Part shown: piece after piece, positions 34,438-42,428 of the stretch
How positions within the stretch are numbered: the stretch's first letter is position 1
How the letters are laid out: each line of letters begins with the position of its first letter
DNA from: an uncultured Clostridia bacterium
GTDB taxonomy: Bacteria > Bacillota > Clostridia > Christensenellales > Borkfalkiaceae
Assembly (NCBI GenBank): GCA_947625025.1
Contig: CANQMQ010000001.1
Span: 1-64,000 of the forward strand
Reading direction: 5' to 3'
Length of the DNA stretch: 64,000 nt
Translations under genes and position numbers: made by a program
Notes under the pieces: generated by a model
Told to the model about the DNA's origin: nothing
Seen by the model: the letters and a program-made list of their open reading frames with translations, nothing else
Database searches by the model: none

Positions 34438-35157
34438 TTACAAATTCTTTAAGTAAAAGACTTCCTCGGGGGTGAGCCTTCGGATGGCGCCGCGGTCGAG
34501 GCCCGCAAGGGTGAGCTCCCCGATGCGGATGCGCTTCAAGAAATCCACATGCAGCCCCACCACTTCGAACATGCGCCGTATCTCACGGTTCTTTCCCTCC
34601 GTGAGGACGACATGGAGCTTGGTAAATTTCTTATCGGTTTCGGTTACCGTCACCTTGCACTTCTTGGTAACGACCCCCTTTTCGATCTCGACGCCCGCAC
34701 GCAGACGGCTGAGCTGGGCAGTCGAGACCGCCCCTTCCACCCGCACGAGGTAGGTCTTGGGGATTTCATTCTGCGGTGCGGTGAGGCGGTAGGCGAGATC
34801 CCCGTCGTTGGTCAAAATGAGCATGCCCTCGCTGGCGTAGTCCAATCTGCCCACGGGGTACACATGCCCCGCCCCCTGAGGAAGGAAATCCATCACCGTC
34901 TTTCGGGTGGTCTCCTTGTTTTCCTTCTTATCGTTTACGGTGCAGACGCAACCCTTGGGCTTGTTGAGAAGGTAGTATTCGTACTTCACCTTATGGGATA
35001 AGATCTTCCCATCGAGGGTTACGGTATCCTCGGGGCCCACTTCATCCCCCGCCTTAGCCACCTTTCCGTTGATGGAGACCCGCCCTTGGGCGACAATTTC
35101 ATCGGCGCCCCGCCTTGAGGCAACGCCCTGTTCCGCAAGAAATTTGTTGATACGCAT
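34438..35157 (-). CDS. rluB: 23S rRNA pseudouridine synthase, RluB family
   Basis: 239 residues. S4 RNA-binding domain first (MRINKFLAEQGVASRRGADE ... GRVSINGKVAKAGDEV), then the synthase core with the catalytic Asp in VGRLDYASEGMLILTNDGDLA and the KTYLVRVEG and GKNREIRRMFE blocks. It modifies a uridine in helix 89 of 23S rRNA, by family analogy position 2605. The promoter lies inside the end of the upstream dac gene and gives a near-leaderless start. In many Firmicutes rluB sits after dacB-spmA-spmB; here it directly follows a dac gene. Confidence 0.95.
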   Translation of the reverse strand: MRINKFLAEQGVASRRGADEIVAQGRVSINGKVAKAGDEVGPEDTVTLDGKILSHKVKYEYYLLNKPKGCVCTVNDKKENKETTRKTVMDFLPQGAGHVYPVGRLDYASEGMLILTNDGDLAYRLTAPQNEIPKTYLVRVEGAVSTAQLSRLRAGVEIEKGVVTKKCKVTVTETDKKFTKLHVVLTEGKNREIRRMFEVVGLHVDFLKRIRIGELTLAGLDRGAIRRLTPEEVFYLKNL

Positions 35158-35159
35158 GC

Positions 35160-36167
35160 TTACATGATATACAAATTTTGCGAAAAAATCAAGTTATTTT
35201 GAAGGTATATCTTCATTTGCCCCGCAACTTCTCCCGAAACTTCGGGGATCGGGTCGTAGAGCTCTGTGGCGATCTGAATGCCGCGGAGCTCCAACTTTTT
35301 TAAGGGATACGCAAAGCCATATTCGATACGGAAGCCATCGTACCCCTGCGCTGTATCGCAGAAGGGGATCATTTGATATTCCGAATAGGCAGTATTGAGA
35401 AGCTCCTTGGAGCGCTCGTACATCTCGGGGCAGTTCAACACGACAGATACGAGCTCCATGCCGTTCTTTTTGGCGCTCGTCACGAGGCACCGCCCTGCGG
35501 CAGTGGTGAATCCCGTCTTGACGCCCGTGGCCTCTTCGTACTCCGTAAGCATCTTATTCTTGTTCTTCCACCCGCGGGGTTCATAGTATTTACAGGAGAC
35601 GATCTCGCGGAAGGTCTCGTTCTGAAGGGCATGGGCGGCGATGAAGGCGAGGTCCCGCGCCGTCGTATAGTGCAGGGCGTCGTGCAGGCCGTGGGGATTT
35701 TGGAACCTGCTCGAAGTGGCCCCCATGAGGACGGCACGGGCGTTCATCTCCGCCGCAAATGCCTCGATGCTCCCGCTGTGGTAGAGCGCGAGCGCCACGG
35801 CGCAGTCGTTGCCCGAGCGGAGCATCAGGCCGTAGAGAAGGTCTAAAACCGTATACTGCTCCCCCGCCTTCAAATAGACGCTCGAGCCCTCCACTCCCTC
35901 TGCCGCCTGCGGGATGGTAACTACTTCGTCGAGCGGGCAGTCCTCAATGAGAATGCAGGCGGTGAGCACCTTCGTGGTGCTCGCCATGGGGAGCCGGATT
36001 TCCGCATTCTTTTCATGCAGAATTCTGCGGGAGGAGACTTCCACCACGCACTCCGCCCTCGCTTCCGCGCCCGCAACCGTAATACCCTTCCCTATGGGGC
36101 ACAGGAATACGGCAAGGCACAGGAATACGGGAAGCAGGACCGCCCACTTATTCTTCACTCTTGACAT
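35160..36167 (-). CDS. D-alanyl-D-alanine carboxypeptidase (DacB/DacF-like), first copy
   Basis: 335 residues, S11 peptidase. A signal peptide or anchor is clear (KNKWAVLLPVFLCLAVFLCPIGKGITVAGA). Motifs: S-x-x-K in MASTTKVLT, S-G-N in MLRSGNDCAVAL and K-T-G in TGVKTGFTTAAG. It trims peptidoglycan stem peptides outside the membrane, and as it follows ytfI and ytfJ it probably shapes spore cortex. It overlaps the end of ytfJ by 20 bp. A longer frame upstream is rejected because it runs through ytfJ and has no leader features. Confidence 0.92.
   Translation of the reverse strand: MSRVKNKWAVLLPVFLCLAVFLCPIGKGITVAGAEARAECVVEVSSRRILHEKNAEIRLPMASTTKVLTACILIEDCPLDEVVTIPQAAEGVEGSSVYLKAGEQYTVLDLLYGLMLRSGNDCAVALALYHSGSIEAFAAEMNARAVLMGATSSRFQNPHGLHDALHYTTARDLAFIAAHALQNETFREIVSCKYYEPRGWKNKNKMLTEYEEATGVKTGFTTAAGRCLVTSAKKNGMELVSVVLNCPEMYERSKELLNTAYSEYQMIPFCDTAQGYDGFRIEYGFAYPLKKLELRGIQIATELYDPIPEVSGEVAGQMKIYLQNNLIFSQNLYIM
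35164..35192 (-). promoter_or_regulatory. rluB promoter, leaderless
   Basis: On minus TTGATT (35187-35192), 17 bp, TATCAT (35164-35169), then 6 bp to the ATG at 35157. No Shine-Dalgarno sequence. It lies just upstream of and over the last codons of the preceding gene. Confidence 0.6.
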
Positions 36168-36519
36168 AGTTTGAGAGCAGTTCCCCCGCCTTTTCGATGA
36201 GCCCGTCGATGGGATCATCGGTGATGCGCACCACGCGGCACTCCTTGCCGTCGTCAACGAGGAACCCCGCGGGTTTGATGTTGACGACCGTCCCCGCGCC
36301 GCCCGCAAAGGGAAAGCATTCATCCTCCTTGAGGGCCTTGACCTCGCCGTATTCCCCGCCCCCCGAAAGGTAACCCATCGTTACCTTGGTGAAGGGAATG
36401 ACCTGTGCCCCGCTCGCGGTGACCACGGGTTTTCCGATGACCGTGTTGACGTCCACGAGGCCCGTCAGTTGCTCCGCTGTCTTTTCCATGATGCCGTCAA
36501 TTTTTTTCTTCTTATCCAA
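36148..36519 (-). CDS. ytfJ: YtfJ/GerW family sporulation protein
   Basis: 123 residues. Typical GerW pattern: DVNTVIGKPVVTASGAQVIPFTKVTMGYLSGG, a stretch rich in Gly, and AGGAGTVVNIKPAGFLV. In Bacillus it is needed for spore germination involving cortex lytic enzyme SleB. The start is TTG at 36519 with GGAGG 10 bp upstream; the next ATG (MEKTAEQLTG) ten codons later is an alternative. Overlaps ytfI by 55 bp and dac by 20 bp, so the three genes form one compressed unit. Confidence 0.93.
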   Translation of the reverse strand: MDKKKKIDGIMEKTAEQLTGLVDVNTVIGKPVVTASGAQVIPFTKVTMGYLSGGGEYGEVKALKEDECFPFAGGAGTVVNIKPAGFLVDDGKECRVVRITDDPIDGLIEKAGELLSNYVKSEE

Positions 36520-37046
36520 TTTATCAATGCCTCCAATAATTTTTTGGTGAATGCCACCGTGAGGACGAGCCCGTTGAAAATGACGGCCGTCTCAAAGGTG
36601 ACCTTGAGCCGCGCCCCCTCTGCGAGCAGGGTGCTGTTTTTGAGGGACACGAAGGGGTACTTCGTCCTGATATAGGAGAACGTTCCGCCTACGGCCGACT
36701 TGATTGCCGCCGCGAGCAGGACGGCGTATACACTGTCTGCCCCGCCCGTCTCGATAATTTGGTGGAATCTCCAGAGCTGAAACCCCTGCGTGAAATCGAA
36801 TTTCTTCCGCGTATCCCCCATTTTATCGTAGCGGATGAGCGCCGCAAAGTTCTTGGTGAGGTGCACCGCAATGCCCTCCCGCCGAAGCTCCGCGTATCCC
36901 CCGAACAGCCGCAGGCGCCGGAACAGGCTCACGGCAAACCACGCCTTATTTTCCCCCACGTCGAGGTAGGTATCGGTATACAGGAACACGGGGAACAGAA
37001 AGAAGAGCAGGCCCAAAAAACTTGTGTACACCACCCATTCGCCCAT
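36465..37046 (-). CDS. DUF2953 protein (YtfI-like)
   Basis: 193 residues. One N-terminal membrane segment (WVVYTSFLGLLFFLFPVFLY), then a soluble part matching DUF2953 proteins, which precede ytfJ in Firmicutes. The Bacillus homologue YtfI is a sporulation protein of unknown biochemical role. C-terminal tail is basic (RRKKLTASWKRQR). The promoter upstream resembles a sigma-E site at 4 bp from the ATG, so the mRNA may be leaderless. Confidence 0.83.
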   Translation of the reverse strand: MGEWVVYTSFLGLLFFLFPVFLYTDTYLDVGENKAWFAVSLFRRLRLFGGYAELRREGIAVHLTKNFAALIRYDKMGDTRKKFDFTQGFQLWRFHQIIETGGADSVYAVLLAAAIKSAVGGTFSYIRTKYPFVSLKNSTLLAEGARLKVTFETAVIFNGLVLTVAFTKKLLEALINWIRRKKLTASWKRQRSN

Positions 37047-37050
37047 ACCC

Positions 37051-37080
37051 GTAATATGGGCGAAACCGCTGAAAATATTT
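37051..37080 (-). promoter_or_regulatory. Possible sigma-E-like promoter of ytfI
   Basis: On minus AAATATT (37074-37080), 15 bp, CATATTAC (37051-37058), then GGGT and the ATG. Weaker match to the sigma-E consensus than at spoIIIAA. Confidence 0.4.
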
Positions 37081-37101
37081 ACAAATTCCCCTTTTTGCTA
37101 C

Positions 37102-37128
37102 AAAAAAACGCCCCCGAAGGAGCGTTTT
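37102..37128 (-). terminator. Terminator after scpB
   Basis: On minus AACGCTCC, loop TTCG, GGGGCGTT with one U-G pair, then seven Ts (37101-37107 region). Ends the M50-scpA-scpB operon just before ytfI. Confidence 0.88.
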
Positions 37129-37142
37129 CCGTATGTATTGAT

Positions 37143-37838
37143 TTAAGAAATTTTTACGATATCCGTATCGTCGAGCCCGCGGAGGAAATCGGGGATCTCG
37201 TAGCCGCCCTCCACGACCTCTTCCCGCTTCTCCGCCCTGCGGTCTCCCGCGGTATCGGGTTCGGGCGGGGCGATGTATTCATCCCGCGAGTAGAGGTAGG
37301 TATCCCGCTCCTCATCCGGGCGGGCGATGGCCGCCATCAGTTCATCGTAATCGGGAAGATCCTCGAGGGAATTGAGCTTGAAGCGGCGCAAGAATTCATC
37401 GGTGGTGCCGTACATCACGGGGTGCCCTATCGCATCCTTCCTGCCGCACGGGTAGATGAGCCCGAGTTCGACGAGGGCGTTGACGCCGTAATCGCTGTTG
37501 ACGCCGCGGAGCACCTCGATCTCCGTGCGGGTGATGGGCTGTTTATATGCCACGATCGCCGCACATTCCAAAATGACGCGGGTGAGTTCCTTCTCGCGGA
37601 TGGGATTGAGCACGGCAGAGACGCCGTCCTTATAGGCGGGGTTGGTGGCAAGCTGCACCTTCTTGTTGAATTCGAGCAGCTGAATACCGCTCTCCTCCCC
37701 GAAGCGCTCCTTGAGCTCCCGTACGGCCTTGTTTACTTCCGCAAGCGTAGCTCCGAGTTTTTCTGCGATGTCTGCAAGCGGCACGGGTTTGCCCGAAGCA
37801 AAGAGCACCGCCTCAATCGTATTCGTCAATTTCTCCAA
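37143..37838 (-). CDS. scpB: Segregation and condensation protein B
   Basis: 231 residues. Two winged-helix domains: KLTNTIEAVLFASGKPVPLADIAEKLG near the start and VILECAAIVAYKQPITRTEIEVLRG in the middle, then LDLPGRPILYGTT-like GHPVMYGTTDEFLRRF. ScpB dimers bind ScpA within the SMC complex that compacts chromosomes. A charged C-terminal tail of about 50 residues (PDEERDTYLYSRDEY ...) is an addition. Overlaps scpA by 26 bp. Confidence 0.96.
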   Translation of the reverse strand: MEKLTNTIEAVLFASGKPVPLADIAEKLGATLAEVNKAVRELKERFGEESGIQLLEFNKKVQLATNPAYKDGVSAVLNPIREKELTRVILECAAIVAYKQPITRTEIEVLRGVNSDYGVNALVELGLIYPCGRKDAIGHPVMYGTTDEFLRRFKLNSLEDLPDYDELMAAIARPDEERDTYLYSRDEYIAPPEPDTAGDRRAEKREEVVEGGYEIPDFLRGLDDTDIVKIS

Positions 37839-38706
37839 AATCTTCCTCCTTCGCGTCGGGGTTGCGCGTAATGAAAATTTGCCCGAATTCCCCTTCCTGC
37901 CGCACGAGCAGCATCTGATGCTTCAGCATCTCGAGCATTGCCTGGAAGGTGGTTACGATTTGCGCCTTCGAGGCATTTTTTGCAAATAATTGCTCAAAAC
38001 GGACCTCTTTCACCGTCTCAAGCGCCTCGCGGATGAATACGATGCGGTCCCGAACGGTGTATTCATCCTGCGGGATCTCACGGAATTCCTGCGCTTCGAG
38101 GGAGCGTTCCCTTTTAATGAGGAGCGCTGAAAACGCCGCCACGAGGCCGTCGAGCGTCAAATTATCGAGGTTGAATACCGTTTTGGTCTCCCCGACGTCC
38201 TTATCGGGTTCCTTGAAGAAGTATCCTACCGTCTCAAGCGTCTTGAGCTTTTCGGCCTCCTCCTTGAGCATCCTGTATTCCTCGAGGGCGCGGATGAGTT
38301 CCGCCTTATCCTCCTCGACGTCGTCCTCCTCCCATTCGTATTCCTCAATGGCGGGTACGAGCGCCTGTGCCTTGATTTTGATGAGCGTTGCGGCGATGTT
38401 GAGGTAATCGGTCACCTTCTCCACATCGAGGTAGGGAAGCCCCTTCATGTAATCGAGGAACTGCTCGGTGACTTCGGAGACGAAGATATCCCGTATTTCG
38501 ATTTCGGCACGGTTGACGAGGTAGAGAAGGAGATCGAGCGGGCCCTCGAAGTTGGAGAGCACCGTCGTATAGTCTACGTTGGATTCAAATTTTTTACGGA
38601 TCGCCTCGAATCTATCCCCCGTTTTCTCCTTGGAAACGTTTTCTAAGGAGACCTCGTCGGGTGCCTCGGCGGGCGTATCCACAGCGTTCAATTTTTCATC
38701 TACCAT
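37813..38706 (-). CDS. scpA: Segregation and condensation protein A
   Basis: 297 residues. The kleisin subunit linking the SMC heads. Core starts at about residue 44: YTTVLSNFEGPLDLLLYLVNRAEIEIRDI, then YLNIAATLIKIKAQALVP, and the C-terminal winged helix (KNASKAQIVTTFQAMLEMLKHQ). The first 40 residues are an acidic extension. The start at 38706 is chosen because the M50 gene ends at 38700, a 7-bp overlap. Operon with the M50 protease and scpB. Confidence 0.95.
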   Translation of the reverse strand: MVDEKLNAVDTPAEAPDEVSLENVSKEKTGDRFEAIRKKFESNVDYTTVLSNFEGPLDLLLYLVNRAEIEIRDIFVSEVTEQFLDYMKGLPYLDVEKVTDYLNIAATLIKIKAQALVPAIEEYEWEEDDVEEDKAELIRALEEYRMLKEEAEKLKTLETVGYFFKEPDKDVGETKTVFNLDNLTLDGLVAAFSALLIKRERSLEAQEFREIPQDEYTVRDRIVFIREALETVKEVRFEQLFAKNASKAQIVTTFQAMLEMLKHQMLLVRQEGEFGQIFITRNPDAKEEDFGEIDEYD

Positions 38707-39386
38707 GGAATCAACCCCCAGAGCGCCGTGATCGGATACCCGATGATGTTGACGGCGAAATTCATAAACCAACCCAAAATATCGAAATAACTCATGATCC
38801 CGACGCCGAAATCCACAAATCTCTGGCAGATGAAGCTCTCGACGATGAGCCCGAGCAAGATCCACTCCCCGTTTTCGCGGAGGAAGCGGAATACCTTGCC
38901 GCGCCGCCTGTTGAGGGCGTCCACGATGCGGAATCCGTCTAAGGGGTAGAGCGGAAGCAGGTTGAATACCGCAAAGGAGAGGCTGCGCACGAACATGAAG
39001 TAGAAGAAGAAATACACGAATTCATAGATGAAGGGCACCTGCGGCATGTAACAGCTCACCACCATCACGAGCGGATAGATGAGAAACGCCGTGATGAGGT
39101 TGGCGATAATGCCCGCACTTGCAGTGAGCCCCAGCCCCGTGCGATATTGCTTGAAGTTGTTCGGGTTGATGGGCACGGGCTTCGCCCAGCCGAAGCCTAC
39201 GACGGCGAAGCAGATGAGCCCCAAAATATCGAAATGCTTGAGGGGATTTAAGGTGAGCCTTCCGTTCCACTTGGGCGTCGGGTCCCCGCACAGGTGGGCA
39301 ACGTAGGCATGCGCAAACTCGTGGAGCGTCAGAATGACGACCACGGCAAGCGCCCCCGCAAGCAGTTGTATGAGATAGGTTACCAT
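38700..39386 (-). CDS. Site-2-type M50 metalloprotease (membrane)
   Basis: 228 residues with five to six membrane segments. Zinc motif HEFAH at residues 22-26 within VVVILTLHEFAHAYVAHLCGDPT, and the third ligand in NLLPLYPLDGFR. It belongs to the short rhomboid-like S2P branch often found next to scpA, and cleaves membrane proteins in the bilayer; substrate unknown. An ATG at 39398 lies inside the -10 box and is excluded, leaving 39386 as the start with almost no leader. Confidence 0.9.
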   Translation of the reverse strand: MVTYLIQLLAGALAVVVILTLHEFAHAYVAHLCGDPTPKWNGRLTLNPLKHFDILGLICFAVVGFGWAKPVPINPNNFKQYRTGLGLTASAGIIANLITAFLIYPLVMVVSCYMPQVPFIYEFVYFFFYFMFVRSLSFAVFNLLPLYPLDGFRIVDALNRRRGKVFRFLRENGEWILLGLIVESFICQRFVDFGVGIMSYFDILGWFMNFAVNIIGYPITALWGLIPW

Positions 39387-39396
39387 TTCACATTCC

Positions 39397-39425
39397 ATTA
39401 TAACGGAATGCACAGAAAAAAGCAA
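39397..39425 (-). promoter_or_regulatory. Promoter of M50-scpA-scpB, near-leaderless
   Basis: On minus TTGCTT (39420-39425), 17 bp, TATAAT (39397-39402), then 10 bp to the ATG at 39386. Predicted leader about 3-5 nt with no ribosome-binding site. Confidence 0.75.
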
Positions 39426-39469
39426 GCATTTTCAAAGATTTCCCCCTTCCTTCCTGCGTTCCCGTAAAA

Positions 39470-39513
39470 AGAAAGGCGCGGCAGAGCGGATATATCCAAT
39501 ACTCTGCCACGCA
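39470..39513 (-). terminator. Terminator of the second dac gene, fused to element copy 5
   Basis: On minus GCGTGGCAGAG, loop TATTGGATATATCCG, CTCTGCCGCGC, then CTTTCTTTTT. The 5' arm is made from the end of the dispersed element. Confidence 0.75.
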
Positions 39514-39531
39514 TAGTACTTTGTAAAATGC
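39502..39531 (-). repeat. Dispersed palindromic element, copy 5
   Basis: On minus GCATTTTACAAAGTACTATG then CGTGGCAGAG, beginning directly after the stop codon of the dac gene. The last part diverges (GAGTATT for TAATATA) and forms the terminator stem. Confidence 0.75.
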
Positions 39532-40680
39532 TTACTGCCAATCCCTTGCCGTCTGGCGGAATGCCTCCCACCAGCTCATGCGCTCCGCATCCTCGAGGGT
39601 GACGAGCGACACGGAAGCAATTTCCACGCCCGCGCGGTACAGCCGCGCCGTGCCCACTTCTTCCCCCTTCTTTATGGGCGCTTTCAAATCGCTCCGCAGG
39701 GTAAATTCTAAGGTTACGTCCTCTTTTTCGCCTCGTTTTGCAAACACGTTGAGGGGCGCCTTCGCGGCATATGCTATTACGCCCTGCTTGCTTCCCGCAA
39801 CGGGTACGCGCTCATTGCATGCCTCCCCTGCCTCCAATATGGTACGCGTCTCATAGGCGCCGAAGGCGTAATCAAACATCCTGGAGACTGCCGAGAACCG
39901 CTCTTTGGAGTTTTCGGCCCCTATTACGACGGAGATGAGCCTCGTCCCATCGCGCTTGGCCGTCGCTGCAAGGCAGAAGCCCGCCTCATTCGTAAACCCC
40001 GTCTTTCCCCCGTCACAGCCCCTGTAGGTGCGGATGAGCTTATTGGTGTTGGTGATGGAGGTGGTGCGCCCATCGGGATGGGAGAAATCCTCCAGCCACA
40101 CTTTACAGAGGTCGAAGTACTTCTCATGGGTGATGAGGGCGCGGAGCATGAGGGCGACATCCTTTGCACAGGAGTACTGCGGCTCCTTGGGAAGCCCCGT
40201 GCAGTTCGCAAAGAGGGTGTTTTCCGCACCGAGCTCCTTGGCCCGTGCATTCATTTTGGCGACAAACCCCTCTTCACTGCCCGCTACGCGTTCCGCAAGC
40301 GCCACGCAGGAATCGTTTGCCGAGCAGACGGCAACCGATTTGATGAGCTGCTCTGCGGGATAGCAAAGGCCGGTATCGAGGAATACCTGCGATCCGCCCA
40401 TCGAAGAGGCGTTTTCGCTGACCGTAATGAGTTCATCGTAGGCAAGATTGCCCTCATCCACTGCCTCAAAGGTGAGAAGGAGCGTCATGATCTTGCACAT
40501 GCTCGCGATGGGAAGCCGTTCACATTCCTTTCTCGCATAGACCTCTGTTCCCGTGGAGAAGTCGCATAGATACGCCGCCTTCCCCGCCGTAAACTCCTCT
40601 GCCCCTGCCCGCACCGCCGTCACGGGAAAGAGCAAACTGCCCGCGATGGCCGCGGCAAGTGGTAAAATTATTTTTTTCAT
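39532..40680 (-). CDS. D-alanyl-D-alanine carboxypeptidase (DacF-like), second copy
   Basis: 382 residues, S11 peptidase with a clear signal peptide (MKKIILPLAAAIAGSLLFPVTAVRAGA). Motifs: S-x-x-K in PIASMCKIMTLL, S-A-N in AVCSANDSCVAL, K-T-G in GGKTGFTNEAGF, and a C-terminal PBP5-type beta domain. It trims D-Ala from cell-wall peptides outside the membrane. Lies after spoIIM in the sporulation cluster. GTGTATT ... CACACTA 5 bp before the ATG faintly resembles a forespore sigma-F/G promoter, which would fit dacF, but this is weak. Confidence 0.93.
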   Translation of the reverse strand: MKKIILPLAAAIAGSLLFPVTAVRAGAEEFTAGKAAYLCDFSTGTEVYARKECERLPIASMCKIMTLLLTFEAVDEGNLAYDELITVSENASSMGGSQVFLDTGLCYPAEQLIKSVAVCSANDSCVALAERVAGSEEGFVAKMNARAKELGAENTLFANCTGLPKEPQYSCAKDVALMLRALITHEKYFDLCKVWLEDFSHPDGRTTSITNTNKLIRTYRGCDGGKTGFTNEAGFCLAATAKRDGTRLISVVIGAENSKERFSAVSRMFDYAFGAYETRTILEAGEACNERVPVAGSKQGVIAYAAKAPLNVFAKRGEKEDVTLEFTLRSDLKAPIKKGEEVGTARLYRAGVEIASVSLVTLEDAERMSWWEAFRQTARDWQ

Positions 40681-40713
40681 ACCCGTAGTGTGTGCAGGTT
40701 TTGAAAAAATACA

Positions 40714-41307
40714 CTACACGTTGCCGATCGGGTGAAATACGGCAAGCAGGATGAGCGCTTCGAGGAGGCAGACTGCGAGGATGAGGAGAAAGAGTGCAAG
40801 GAAATCGAGGGCGAGTTCAAAGAAATCTTGCTTCGCAAAGCAAAACCGCCCCATTCTGCCGTAGGATATGGCCGATGCGAGGAGGAGTACGGCGTCGATA
40901 AGGAGGTGAAAGGGAAGCAGGAGCACGAATACGATGAGCGCCCCCGATACCCCGTACACCGTAAAAAATATGGCTACGCTTCCGCCGAGCGTGTAGGAGC
41001 GGAACACGAGGAGCACGGGCGGCAGAATGCACCCCGCATAGTGCATGCCCGCCGTAAGCATCAGAAGAAGCAGGAGCGCGCACCCCGCAGTCCGCTCTAA
41101 AAAGATCTCGAATATGCTTCGATCGGAGTAGCATACCCGCACGAGGAAGCGTTCACACCCCTTCACATGGAATTCATAGAAGGCGGGCGTTTGCGCAAAG
41201 CTGATCCCGAGGATAAAGCCGAGGAGCACCGTCCCGCCTAAGATGAGGAGCGTCCGCTTCCTCTCCCATGCCCGCCCGAGGCAGTCCGTAAAAAAGAAAA
41301 GGCTCAT
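40714..41307 (-). CDS. spoIIM: Stage II sporulation protein M
   Basis: 197 residues with five hydrophobic segments, the plan of SpoIIM. With SpoIID and SpoIIP it forms the DMP machine that thins septal wall and drives engulfment. N-terminal RAWERKRTLLILGGTVLLGFILGISFA, then the FLERTAGCALLLLLMLTAGMHYAG and GGSVAIFFTVYGVSGALIVFVLLLP segments. It lies between spoIVB and dac. Upstream is a sigma-E-like promoter 5 bp from the ATG. Confidence 0.85.
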   Translation of the reverse strand: MSLFFFTDCLGRAWERKRTLLILGGTVLLGFILGISFAQTPAFYEFHVKGCERFLVRVCYSDRSIFEIFLERTAGCALLLLLMLTAGMHYAGCILPPVLLVFRSYTLGGSVAIFFTVYGVSGALIVFVLLLPFHLLIDAVLLLASAISYGRMGRFCFAKQDFFELALDFLALFLLILAVCLLEALILLAVFHPIGNV

Positions 41308-41312
41308 ATTCC

Positions 41313-41341
41313 ATGATATGAGCGCATATTCTTGAACATTC
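41313..41341 (-). promoter_or_regulatory. Sigma-E-like promoter of spoIIM, leaderless
   Basis: On minus GAATGTT (41335-41341), 14 bp, CATATCAT (41313-41320), then GGAAT and the ATG. One mismatch at -35 and two or three at -10 to the Bacillus sigma-E consensus; spoIIM is sigma-E-dependent in Bacillus. Confidence 0.5.
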
Positions 41342-41343
41342 TG

Positions 41344-42360
41344 TCAGGTTCCCGTCATTTTCTCGATACCGATGCCGTAGCCGCGGGTGGGGTCGTTCAG
41401 AAAGACATGGGTGACGGCGCCGATGAGCTTCCCGTTCTGCAGAATGGGGCTGCCGCTCATGCCCTGCACGATGCCGCCCGTCTCTTCGATGAGCCGTTCA
41501 TCGGTAACTTTTATGACGAAATTCTTGTTCTCGCGGTTGTTTTCATCCACCTTTGCAATCATAATTTCATATTGGCAGGGATACGAGCCGTCCACCGTAG
41601 AATACACCACCGCCTTGCCGATGGTGGCCTCCGCAAGCGGTGCGCTCTCGACGAGTTCACAGTGGGAGAGATCGTACTCCTCGGAGACCTTGCCGTAGAG
41701 CCCCGTCTCGCAGACCTTCTCCGCGGAGCCGAGGATGCTGTCGCTGAGGAAGAGGCCGCGCAGCTCCCCTGCCTTCCCCCGCATGCCGCGGCTGACTCCG
41801 ATGACTGAGCACAGGTAAACTTTGGAATCTGAAATGGTGAGAAGATTCTTGTTTTCATCGCATACGGCATGCCCTAAGGCTCCGAACTTGCCCGTGCCTT
41901 TTTCGATATAGGTTACCGTTCCGATGCCGGCAAGCGTATCACGGATGAGAATGCCTATCTTATACGCCCCGCTCTTTTTATCCTTGGCGGGCGTGATCTC
42001 CACCTCAGCCGTCTCCCCGTGGCGGCGCAGCGTAAATTTTACGGAATGCCCCTTACTCCGCTCCAAGGCGGCATTGAGGTCTGAAATGGTTTGGATACGG
42101 ATCCCGTCTGCGGCGAGAATGGTATCTCCTACGCGGATGCCCGCCTCCTCCGCAGGGCGATGGAGCCCATCCTCAGATACCACTTCGGAGAGCCCGATGA
42201 CTTCCGCACCGCCCGCAGAGAGCATGAAGCCCGCCGTCATGCCCCCGATATAATATTGCTTCGTCTCGTCCGCCCATGCCGTTGTGGCGGGCTCGGGCAC
42301 CCCCGTAAGGAGTACGGCGCCCGCGAGCGAAGCGGCTAAAATAAAATGCAGCTTACGCAT
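41344..42360 (-). CDS. spoIVB: SpoIVB peptidase
   Basis: 338 residues. Forespore serine protease that signals to the mother cell by starting pro-sigma-K processing. N-terminal signal/anchor (LHFILAASLAGAVLLTGV), PDZ domain at about 70-125 (AGIRVGDTILAADGIRIQTISDLNAAL), then the S55 peptidase with catalytic His in FGALGHAVCD, Ser in QGMSGSPILQNGKLIGAV and a basic-region Asp. Good GGAGGTG ribosome-binding site. In Bacillus and most clostridia spo0A follows; here spoIIM follows instead. Confidence 0.96.
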   Translation of the reverse strand: MRKLHFILAASLAGAVLLTGVPEPATTAWADETKQYYIGGMTAGFMLSAGGAEVIGLSEVVSEDGLHRPAEEAGIRVGDTILAADGIRIQTISDLNAALERSKGHSVKFTLRRHGETAEVEITPAKDKKSGAYKIGILIRDTLAGIGTVTYIEKGTGKFGALGHAVCDENKNLLTISDSKVYLCSVIGVSRGMRGKAGELRGLFLSDSILGSAEKVCETGLYGKVSEEYDLSHCELVESAPLAEATIGKAVVYSTVDGSYPCQYEIMIAKVDENNRENKNFVIKVTDERLIEETGGIVQGMSGSPILQNGKLIGAVTHVFLNDPTRGYGIGIEKMTGT

Positions 42361-42428
42361 AACACCTCCGTTTTGCAGAAGTTAATTTGCGTAAGCCGCC
42401 GATTTCTATTCCTGTTTTGATGGATAGC

